Assembly (NCBI GenBank): GCA_037976565.1
Contig: CP137675.1
Span: 20,734,446-20,798,445, forward strand
Direction: 5' to 3'
Length of the DNA stretch: 64,000 nt
From: Mesocentrotus franciscanus
Taxonomy: Eukaryota; Echinodermata; Echinoidea; Camarodonta; Strongylocentrotidae
In this document: positions 25,501 through 37,500 of the stretch, piece after piece
Layout of the letters: the number at the start of each line of letters is the position of its first letter
Numbering within the stretch: the stretch's first letter is position 1
The notes under the pieces: generated by a model
What the model saw: the letters and a program-made list of their open reading frames with translations, nothing else
What the model was told of the DNA's origin: nothing
Databases searched by the model: none
Position numbers and translations under genes: made by a program

Positions 25501-28500
25501 GATCATATCTATATATTAATACGCAAAATCGCCGCGGGGGGTGCGTAACGGTCTGCCAATGTGAATTTTTTGACATCAAACCCGTCTTTCCTCGACCCTG
25601 CCCGCCTCTGCCGTGGCGCGGGAACGGCGACACAATTCCAAATGGATGGGATCGGGCATGTCGCGTGCCACGTCGACCCGTGGTCGCCGTCCATGTCGTT
25701 AAAGGTGGTTTCGGGGTCCCGGGAGGACGGGCGGACGAGAGCACGGCGGCGTCGTCCGTGCAAGGAGGGCGAACCCGCGAGCGAGTCGGCGGCGTGCACC
25801 CGCCCTCTGCACGTCTAATCAAAGAGATCACACTATCAAGAGACGGTCCAGTCCATGATGTGTTGTAGCAAATATGCACGTCGCAAAGGGTAGGGCCTAT
25901 CCCGTGTGAGGCATCTTGCTATATGCAGTCTAATCAAAGAGATACTTTATCTAGAGACACGCCACTCACGTCATGTAGCGTACTAAATACATGATGCGAT
26001 GGGATGGGCCTATCCCGTGTGAGGCATCTTGCTATATATACGCATCAGCCAAACTGACGTCAACGTAATACGTGGTTCTACGCTCACACACACACACACA
26101 CACAGTCGAGATAATTCGTGCGACGGTTGCAATATATTGGCACAAACAGTCCGATTTTTCGCGTAAAATCTTTACTTTGAATATATTTGTACAAATTCTG
26201 TGGACCATGCCAACATAATCATAGTCCAAGCTTCTGCTTTATTGGTCTTTTATGAAAACTACATTGAAATCACAACAATAATAACGCAAATAGATTGTAA
26301 ATGTCGAGACCATATAACTGAAGAGAAGACAAATTCAGCGAGCTTAGGTAATATCACATGCCTCCGCACGGGCAACTCCTGCGGTGTCAGGCCAGTCACG
26401 GCGCTCACACAATGCTATTTAACCTATGCAGTAACTGCAGCACTCTAGCTATACTGCATGTAGTACCTGTATATAGCGTGTATTTAGATCATTCAATGTT
26501 TCATGTTTGAGCCGTGCAATTGTTGTTTTCTTTTATTTCTTTTTGAATGTGATGTGAATGTGAGTACGGTACGTACATGCTATTACAGAAGTGTGCAAGG
26601 AATGATAGGCCTACAGGTGGAAGGAGGCGCGGATCCATGGGGGGCAGGGGGCCTTGGGCCCCCCCTCCCAGCAAAGAAAAAAGAAACGGAGAGAGAAAGA
26701 AGGAAAAGAAGGGAAAAGGGAGAGAAAGGGAAAGAAAGAAGAGGAAGAAGAAAAGAAAAGGTGTAAATAAGAAGGAGATGGGCGCGAAAGGGCCTTGCCT
26801 CCCGGGCTGTTGCCTCCCCACCCCTCATCAACAAAATAAGAGAGAAGGAAGGAAAGGGAAAGAAAAAAGGAAAAGAGGAGATAAAGAGAAAGAAAAAAGA
26901 GGAAGAAAGGAAAAGAAGGGGGATATCAGTTGCAATTTTCTCGCCAACAAGTTGTGAATCGAGGGCCAAAAACCTTGCCTCTCCCCGGCCCCCGCCCGCC
27001 AACAAAAGAGAGCTAAAATGGAACAAAAAAGAGTAAGAAGAAAAGAAAAGGGTGAAAAGAAGGGAGATCAGTTGCGATTAATCCCCAAAAACGTGTGAAT
27101 CGGCCCTGCGTCCCTTCCCCAGCACTCCTAAAGAGAGAGAAAGAAGGGAAGGGAAAGAAGAAAAAAAAGAGAAAGAAGAAAGGTAGGGAGATCAGTTGCG
27201 ATTTTACCCTCCAACAAGGTGTAGATCGGGCGCTTGCATACTGACGGGGCTTGGGTGCTTGGGGCCTGCCCCAAATGAAATTTAAACGTGGTTTATTTCT
27301 AATTCGATACCGGTGATTTACAAATGTTGCTGAAATGACATAATTTTCCGAGATTTTTAGTACATTATACTTTTGATTGCGTTTGTTGGAAAATGACAAA
27401 TTCCCAAATTTACAGTCGGGCAAAAAATATACTTATTTAGAGGCCTACATGTCAGGGTCCGCGGAATGGCAGGGCTCGGAGGGCTCGAGCTCCCCCCCCT
27501 CCCCACTTTTTGTGGAAAAAGTATATTAAAGAGAAATAGAAAGAAAGAGAGAAAGAAAAAAATAGTGACCTGCCAGTGTCACAAAATAATGAGGTATCAA
27601 AATATGCTCATCTGACCGTGATTAAATGCCTAAAACCCTGAGCTTCTGGGGCTCCGCCCCTGGACCCCACGCCAATGAGTGACCTGCCAGTGCCACAAAT
27701 AAGGTATCAAATTATACTCATCTGACCGTAATTAAATGCCTAAAAACCCTGAACTTCCGGTGGCTCTGCCCCCTGGACCCACTCAATGGCCCTAAGGCGG
27801 ACCCCTGGATGCTTATCTGACGGTAATTTAATGCCTAAAACCCTGAGCTTCTGGGGCTCCGCCCTTGACACCCGAATCACTTTGAAAACGTTGAGCGGGG
27901 CTTGCATGTAAGAGTGGGGTGATGCGGATTTTTTGTCTGCCCGGCCTCCCCCAAAAAAAACCGTTTTGCTCATTACGCCACATTACGTACCAATATTTGG
28001 CTCGCATAACTTCAAATTTGGCCCCCTAAGGAATCCTGGATCCGCGCCTGGGTGGAAGGGATATAAAACAAATATACAATGACTCATTCTCGGAACAAGC
28101 TAAAACTATTCGCACTCAGGAACATCAATAGTACTGTTCTCCCTCGGGCCGCGATGGCCCTCGGGAGAATATAATACGATTTGATGTTCCTTCGATGCTC
28201 GAGTGTCATTGTATATTTGTATATTTGTATATTATTTTCAGTGCATGCATGAGAACAATATTCGTATAGATAACGAGAGTGAGGATCCGGAAAGGGATAG
28301 TGAAAAAAGTAGGAACGAATTTAAGTGACGACAATAATCGTAATTAACGAAAGTAAAAAGAAAGTATTAGTCTAAAATATATGCATCAATTTTAATTACA
28401 AATTATTGATTTCACTGTTTTCTTCCAATTTTCAAGTTTTATTACATGATAAATATTTATGAAAAAACTAATTCAAAATGATACATGGGACAGCAAACAA

Positions 28501-31500
28501 AAGGTTGATATTCTAACGAGTACAATATTAATGAAAAGAAGAAGAAAAATTAAAAAATGATAAAAATAAATTATCTTTAAAAAATATTATTTAAAAAATA
28601 AAAATAAAAAATAATAAAAAATAATAATATTAATAATAATGATCGATAGCACATATCTATTTTCAACCCCCACCCTCCCTAGAATCCCGTGGATTCTCCA
28701 CGGGTCCTGCTAGTACTTACATAAAGGAGACTTTGCATTTGTGTCCTCCTTCATCTTGGAAGGACCGTGATTTCAAAGGCAGAAGCTATGATGAAAATGA
28801 CCGGTAACAAGGAGTTTGAAATATGTTTGTGGTACTCTGTTTGGATCACTGAAAATAGTAGTTTCTCTTTCTATGACTTCTTGGCATCACGTCAGTGTTT
28901 ACAACTCTAGTTTGAGGTTGTACTGGACTACTGGTACAATATATTTGTTTAGCATCAGAAGAGTAGCAGGATATGGGATTTTTGTTTACTTGTCAGGTTC
29001 ATGAATCATGTGATGTGTGACAAATTGGTTCTCATTCTTTAATGTGATCCATCCTTGGAAACTACAAGTTATTGACAAGAAAGAAAGCTTCAAACAGGAT
29101 ATCTACTTTACTTATGGAAGTCTTTAGTTACTGAAAGCACAATGCATACTGGATTATTGGTAAGCATCTGATTGCTTTAGAGATCAAATTGTAAATTGTA
29201 AATAAGTAAATGTCAAATAACTATGTCTATTTTGATGGGACTAACATTATGCTATTTTGTTTGCTCCCTTTACCAAAATATGTCTATGTTTACTCTTTAT
29301 ATCTATTCTTTGTATGTATGTGAAATTAATTTTGGTAATAAATGATCAAATCAAATCAACTCTTAATCCCCTCCCCTCCACATCCTTTCAGTATGGCAAC
29401 ATATACCATGCTTTCTTATTGCTTTCTCAATTCTTAGTCCAAAAAGATGAATGATTAGGAAAAAGGGTAATCAAAATAAGGAACCTGGTAACAATTGTTC
29501 AGGGTACTTCTTTTAAAGTAAATGATCGGCAAATTATCATAGACCTATATATGAAAAATGTCTTCTTTAAACGCTTCCACGATGGTAAAATATGACATTC
29601 TGATTTTATAAAGAAAAACACTGAAAATACATGGGAGGGGTGTGTCTTTAAGTTTGAACCTGTACACCAATGTCTATATATGAAGCTTCATTCAGCAACT
29701 GGATGAAGAAGCTTCGGTAACACTGTAGTGGGGGCTTCTAAAACAGCCGATGGGGCAACATTACTGTTAAATCTGCAATAGTAGTACTTACAATTTTTAC
29801 ATCATAGGGTGCACGAATCCTCAGGGCATAACAATGATCACTTGAATTCATAATTTGAAGAAATTCGATGGGAAAAAAGGGTTATTCAAAGCCCTACACA
29901 AGCGATTCTTCCATGTCGCAACGTCGATTCAAAATGGCGAAGAGACAGTACGCATGCGCGGCAGAGCCGCAGAAAGTATGAATATTCATGCTATCGCGCA
30001 GATCGCTCGAAATCGCTGAATATGCACGACTCGAACAAACAGAGCGGTGAATGTAAACCCAGGTCCTCGGCCCTTCTCAACCTCGTGCATATTCAGCGAT
30101 TTCGAGCGATCTGCGCTCGATAGCATGAATATTCATACTTTCTGCGGCTCTGCGCGCATGCGTACTGTCTCTTCGCCATTTTGAATCGACGTTGCGACAT
30201 GGAAGAATCGTTTGTGTAGGGCTTTGAATAACCCTTTTTTCCCATCGAAGATTTCTTCAAATTATGAATTCAAGTGATCATTGTTATGCCCTGAGGATTC
30301 GTGCACCCTATGATGTAAAAATTGTAAGTACTACTATTGCAGATTTAACAGTAATGTTGCCCCATCGGCTGTTTTAGAAGCCCCCACTACAGTGTTACCG
30401 AAGCTCCGACGCCTGCGGCGCCGGTGTTGGAGCTTCCCGGAGTTAGATGAAGTTCAATCATAATTATTATTTCATTACAATGTAATTTACATTATACAGA
30501 ATGCACAGAATGAAATTTTCATTATTTATTTACCTAGGTACCCATGGTTCCACTTCTTTTATTTTTTGATGAAAAAGAAGGAATTATAGAAGATTATATG
30601 TCGTTTATATGAGAGTATAAATTAATTAGCATCGCTTCATCTTCTGTGATACTGATGGATGTTCTGTATAAATTATACAAGTGTTTCTTTTCCTAAAGGT
30701 TTATATCATCAGTGAGGTGCTAATCATATTATAAGGAGTAGTAAGAGCTAGATGATATTTTATACCAGTAGCACTTGATGTAAGACAAGCTCACTCACTC
30801 TCTGCGTTGCCAAGGATCTGAGGGTCGGAGAGGAAAAAAAAAACATTGAATGCTTGCTTTTTGTTGTCTTTTCTCAGCATGTCAGCAATTAAGCTAGCAA
30901 TGTTTTTTGGTAAAATGATGTCGAGCGGGTATGAGATTGGAAAGGTATCGGCTGTTGGTAATATCTGCTGGTAGTGATCCAGTGTTGGAGAGGGAACAGT
31001 GGTTGTTGTTTTGGAATGGTTAGATGTCTTTCCATGGTAAGATATACTGCCCCTCTCTCTCACATTGTGGCCTCATATTCAATCTCCATATGGACTGTAC
31101 ATTGGTTCTGCATGTCTACTTTCAAGGCAGCTAGCTAGCTAGTCTGATGAATTGATGCTGCTCTTTGGCGTAATGACAAAGGGGATACTCAAAAGGTATG
31201 TTTCTGCCGAGGCATCATTTGGAATAGAAAATATTCCTTGTGATCCGCAGTCAAACATTTTATTATTTCTTCGTTTACAGAATCCTGATTAGAGCATACT
31301 GCACAAGGAGACGCACATGTAATATTGATTAGGTTGCATAGTGACTCATTTCATTATGTAGAATGGGAGAGGGGAAAATTGTCTGAATATCTGTATTGTC
31401 TGCTTCGTAGCTACAAGGGACTGAAATAGCACTGTGGTTTGGATATTGTCTGGCAGAGAGATGCAGTGAGAAGTTACATGCGAAATCAGCTATATGCATG

Positions 31501-34500
31501 TATACAATAGCTAGCACTCAAGTCATGTTCAGTTCTATATCACGATGGACTTGCATGTTTATGCTTGTACTGAATTCATGCCTCGGTAAGTTTTAGAATA
31601 CTGTATTATATTTACTGATACTCTAGCTATCAATTCCTGGTAAGGCATGAATAGATTTGTATTGTGTTTGGTGTCATTGAAACAGATTTGAGAGCAGATG
31701 GTTGTAATGTGAAAGCCACAGGTGATCTATATGGTGAACCACTACAGGTGTACTCGTGGAAGTTAGTTGACGGATAATAATACTAATTGTACATGTATGC
31801 ATCAATTCATGAGAGAAAGAAAGAAATGCAACTCAACAAGACATGTATATCTGAAAAGCGCTTAGAGAAATCGTAGATGTATTAAGCGCTATATAAAAGC
31901 AAAATATTACTATTATTATTATACATGTACAGATTTGTAGTGTACCGGTATAGAAGTTTCCTTATATTCAAAACTATATACAGATGCAAGCATTTCGATG
32001 TTGCTTGTAGGCTCAATTCAATCGGTCTGAATTCTCTGTAAAATTTCTTTCTTGTTCTGTAGCAAGCTATAGCCTAATTTTATTCAGCCATAAGAAGCTT
32101 TATATCAGTCTGTGATTATGATATTGATGGTATTGTGTACTTACATGAACATAACAATTAAACATAACAATTACACATAACAATTAGGCATGCACACCAA
32201 TTGTGTATATTAGTCACTCTCTTTACAGAGGCCTACACACAAAAAAGCATTTTAGCCCACTGGAAGAGAATTTTTTATTATTTGAAATGAAATACTACAT
32301 GTATTTGAATTTAAAATCCTATAATATAATTGAAATCTGCCTTTGTGCTTTTTTCAGTTTGAACTTTGTTCAGTTTGAACTTTCATTGGAATCAAGCACT
32401 GCCTCAAGAAAAGACTGGCAATGATTCAAAATATAAGTCTATACATTCAAAAGCATCCAAAGCATTATATGACATTAAATATATCCCTATCTGGCTATCT
32501 GTTTAAACAGCAGATTTCCATCACATAAATAACTCTGCCAATGATTTTGACATGATTATGTTTTTTATTAGAAAACAGAATTTCCCTGAAACTGATACAT
32601 GTATATGAAAGAGAAATTGGAAACTATAAAGGGACTATTGTTGACTTGTGCTTTTAGAATTGGATGCCATTTGAGTTCTATGGAATTCCAAATTTGTCTG
32701 GGAAAAGGGGGATGTAGAATATGCTCCATTTACATTTGGGTTTGAAGTTCATGACACTGAACGATAGCACCAGGCTGGCAGCTAGAATAGACCTGTTTAC
32801 TAACATACCGGTATACAAATTGTATGAATACTGTTTAAACAAAGATTCTTGTTCTTGACAACCTGAAAACTTGCCTGAGGCTTCGACATAGCAACAAGTA
32901 ATGAATGCAGACTGGATTCCAAGTATTGTAGTTTATTCATTAATAACAGGATAATGGAATAACTCATCACTAGGTCCCCAAGAAAAAAACATCCATAAAT
33001 TTTAATATGTTAGTAAACCGGTCTGTTGAGGTTGGTGTAGAGGTGTCGTGGTCTAGTGAATACGTCTTCGAACTGTGGATCACATCGTTCATGGTTCAAG
33101 TCCCGCCATGGCACTAATATCCTTTGGCAAGACATTAATCTACATTTGCCACTCTCCACCCAGGTGTTAAATGGGTACTGGTAGGAAGGATTTCTTTGAA
33201 TACTGTAAGCACCAAAATTGGTAGCCTAGCAGAGCCCAGATAAATTAGACTATTAGAGCATCTTGAGCTCCTTGCGTGGGGGATATGTGCACTATGAAAA
33301 TATCCAATATTGTTATCAATATTGTTATTAGCACAAGCATAAAACAGAACACTTTTGAAAATGTTATAAACTCAAATTTTGTATGGTAATACTGGATCAC
33401 CATACACCTGGCCCTGCTTTCACAAATTACAAAATTTAGTGTTTTGATACAATTATTTTACAGAATGAGATTGTTGCAAATGTGCTCCACCCAAGACTGT
33501 TTTCTTTCAAATAAATCTTCCTGGCTTTAGTGTACTTTAGTGGCATAATATAAGAAGCCTACTTACATGTAAGTGCTCTGTGACATTTGACAAAGATTTA
33601 GACCTACATCTACCTAAACTAGAAAACAACATATGTTTTAGATGTGGATTTCTAGCCATGTGTGAATAGATCTGTTCAGTAGGGAACAAGTGGATATGGT
33701 ATATATAATTTGTCTTCAGGTGACGATAGAATGAAGGGGCGTATAGGTTTCGAGTGAAACCGGTCCTGTGATTGATGAGGTTCAGGAAATGGTGACCTTT
33801 AGGAGGATTTTGACTCTTTCTTTTCTGCATGATTTAAACTGGTTTATGACGTGATGAATGGAAACTTTGGAAAGTAAATTATCTCAATTGCTCAGAGCTT
33901 TCTTTACAACTTATCCCAGGAAATATCACATTATCAGTATTTGCCAAAGTTTTTTCTTGCTAAAAGTGAAGGAACTTAATTGGGGATGCATTAAAAATGA
34001 TACAGTTTGAAAACTTGGAAATGGTGATCGATGGTAATAAACGAAATACATGGTAGTGGAGAGCAGTGAAATATGGGGAGGGGGGGGGGATGAGCTCTGA
34101 AAGGATTTTTTAAATGCTGTTGGGAAATTGGGGGGGGGGGGTTGACAACAAATCTTTCCAGAGATTATCTCCTAATAGCTTTTTTGAATATTCAAGTAAT
34201 AATATCATACAGATATTCTGTTGATCTTCATCAGGTTTCTATGTCATGTCCCTGGTCACTTTTTTCAAATGAAGAAAAAAAATGTTTTGGCTATTTTCTC
34301 TATATTTTTTATGGTATTTCCTAGAAGACTTAACTATTTTTCTTCTATTTTATTCTAATAAAATGGAAAATATACAAAAAACATACTTTAGGCTAAGGAT
34401 TTGGAACAAAGGATAAATATGATACTAGCAGGACCCGTGGAAAATCCACGGGATTCTAGGGAGGGTGGGGGTTGAAAATAGATATGTGCTAACGATTATT

Positions 34501-37500
34501 ATTATCAATATTGTTATTTTTTTTATTTTTTTTTTTTTTAATAATATTTTTTAAAGATAATTTCTTTTTATCATTTTATAATTTTTCTTCTTCTTTTCAT
34601 TAATATTGTACTCGTTAGAATATCAACCTTCTGTTTGCTGTCCCATGTATCATTTTGAATTGTTTTTTTTTATAAATATGTATCATGTAATAAAACTTGA
34701 AAATTGGAAGAAAACAGTGAAATCAATAAGTTGTAATTAAAATTGATGCATATATTTTAGACTAATACTTTCTTTTTACTTTCGTTAATTACGATTATTG
34801 TCGTCACTTAAATTCGTTCCTACTTTTTCACTATCCCTTTCCGGATCCTCACTCTCGTTATATATACGAATATTGTTGTCATGCATGCACTGAAAATAAT
34901 ATACAAATATACAAATATAAAATGACACTCGAGGATCTAGCTAAAACTATTCGCATCGAAGGAACATCAAATCGTATTATATTCTCCCGAGGGCCATCGC
35001 GGCCCGAGGAGAACAGTACTATTGATGTTCCTGAGTGCGAATAGTTTTAGCTTGTTCGAGAATGAGTCATTGTATATTTGTTTTATATCCCTTCCACCCA
35101 GGCGCGGATCCAGGATTCCTTAGGGGGCCCAAATTTGAAGTTATGCGAGCCAAATATTGGTACGTAATGAGCAAAAACGGTTTTTTTGGGAGGCGGGGCA
35201 GACAAAACATCCGCATCACCCCACTCTTACATGCAAGCCCCGCTCAACGTTAGTGATTCGGGGTCAAGGGCGGAGCCCCAGAAGCTCAGGGTTTTAGGCA
35301 TTAAATTACCGTCAGATAAGCATCCAGGGGTCCGCCTTAGGGCCATTGAGTGGGTCCAGGGGGCAGAGCCACCGGAAGTTCAGGGTTTTTAGGCATTTAA
35401 TTACGGTCAGATGAGTATAATTTGATACCTTATTTGTGGCACTGGCAGGTCACTCATTGGCGTGGGGTCCAGGGGGCGGAGCCCCCAGAAGCTCAGGGGT
35501 TTTAGGCATTTAATCACGGTCAGATGAGCATATTTTGATACCTCATTATTTTGTGACACTGGCAGGTCACTATTTTTCTTTCTTTCTCTCTTTCTTTCTA
35601 TTTCTCTTTAATATACTTTTTCCACAAAAAGTGGGGAGGGGGTGGAGCTCGAGCCCCGAGCCCTGCCGTTCCGCGGACCCTGACATGTAGGCCTCTAAAT
35701 AAGTATATTTTTTGCCCGACTGTAAATTTGGGAATTTGTCATTTTCCAACAAACGCATACAAAAGTATAATGTACTAAAAATCTCGGAAAATTATGTCAT
35801 TTCAGCAACATTTGTAAATCACCGGTATCGAATTAGAAATAAACCACGTTTGAATTTTATTTGGGGGCAGGCCCCCCCCAAGCACCCAAGCCCCCGTCAG
35901 TCTACACCTTGTTGGCGGGAAAATCGCAACTGATCTCCCCTCCCTTTCTTCTTTCTCTTTTTTTTCCTTTACCTTCCCTTCTTTTCTCTCTTTTAGGTGT
36001 GCTGGGGAAGGGAGGCAAGGGCCGATCCACACGTTTTTGGCGGGATTAATCGCAACTGATCTCCCTTCTTTTCACCCTTTTCTTTTCTTCTTACTCTTTT
36101 TTGTTCCATTTTAGCTCTCTTTTGTTGGCGGTGGCGGGGAGGGAGGCAAGGGTTTTGGCCCTCGATTCACAACTTGTTGGCGAGAAAATTGCAACTGATA
36201 TCCCCTTCTTTTCCTTTCTTCCTCTTTTTTCTTTCTCTTTATCTCCTTTTTCCTTTTTCTTTCCCTTTCCTTCCTTCTCTCTTATTTTTTGATGGGGAGG
36301 CAACAGACCGGGAGGCAAGGCCCTTTCGCCCCATCTCCTTCTTTTTACCCCTTTTCTTTTCTTCTTCTTCTTTCTTTCCCTTTCTCTCCTCTTTCCCTTC
36401 TTTTCCTTCTCTCTCTTTTTTTTCTTTGCTGGGGGGCAAGGCCCTGCCCCCTGGATCAGCGCCTGCTTCCACCTGTAGGCCTATCATTCCTTGCACACTT
36501 CTGTAATAGCATGTACGTACCGTACTCACATTCACATCACATTCAAAAAAGAAATAAAAGAAAAAACAATTAATTGCACGGCTCAAACATGAAACATTGA
36601 ATGATCTAAATACACGTTATACAGGTACTGCAGTAGCTAGAGTGCTGCAGTTGTAAATTGCATTGTGTGAGCGCCGTGACTGGCCTGACACCGCTGGAGT
36701 TGCCCGTGCGGAGGCATTTGAAATTAATACGTAAGCTCGCTGAATTTACCTTCTCGTTAGTTAGATCTCGATAATTACAATCTATTTGCGGTATTATTGT
36801 TGTGATTTCAATGTAGTTTTCATGAAAAGACCAATAAAGCAGAAGCTTGGATTATGATTATGTTGGCATGGTTCATAGAATTTGTATAACTATTTTCAAA
36901 GTAAAGATTTTACGCGAAAAATCGGACGGTTTGTGCCAATAAATTGTGGCAGTCGCACGAAACTCGACTGCGTGTGTGTGTGTGTACGTGAGCGTAGAAC
37001 CAACATATTACGTTCACGTCAGTTTGGCTACTGCGTATATATAGCAAGATGCCTCACACGGGATAGGCCCGACCCTTTGCATCGTGCATATTTGCTACAA
37101 CACATTATGGAGAGGACCGTCCCTTAATAGTGTGATCTCTTTGAATAATTAGACAGAGGGCGGGTGCACGCCTCGCCGCCTCACTCTCGCCTCCTTGCAC
37201 GGACGACGCCGGCCGTGCTCTCGTCCGCCCGTCCTCCCGGGACCCCGAAACCACCTTTATAACGACATGGACGGCGACCACGGGTCGACGTGGCACGCGG
37301 CATGCGCGAGCTGGTCCGCTGAATTGTGTCGCCGTTCCGCGACGGCCGAGGCGGGTAGGGTCGAGGAAAGACGGGTTTGATGTCTAAAAATTCACATTGG
37401 CAGACCGTTACGTACCCCCCGCGGCGATTTTGCGTATTAATATATAGATAATAAGCATAGAACGTAGTCTAAAAACATATTTTCTGTACTGTTTTTCACT

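Noticed and set aside
26501..27423. Long Lys/Glu/Arg- or Phe/Leu/Ser-rich open frames in the nested hAT
   Set aside because: They are translations of polypurine/polypyrimidine tracts, not proteins; the same applies at 36091-36586 and 40127-40461.
33037..33110. tRNA gene
   Set aside because: A and B boxes are present but the acceptor and anticodon stems do not pair, and a SINE body follows.
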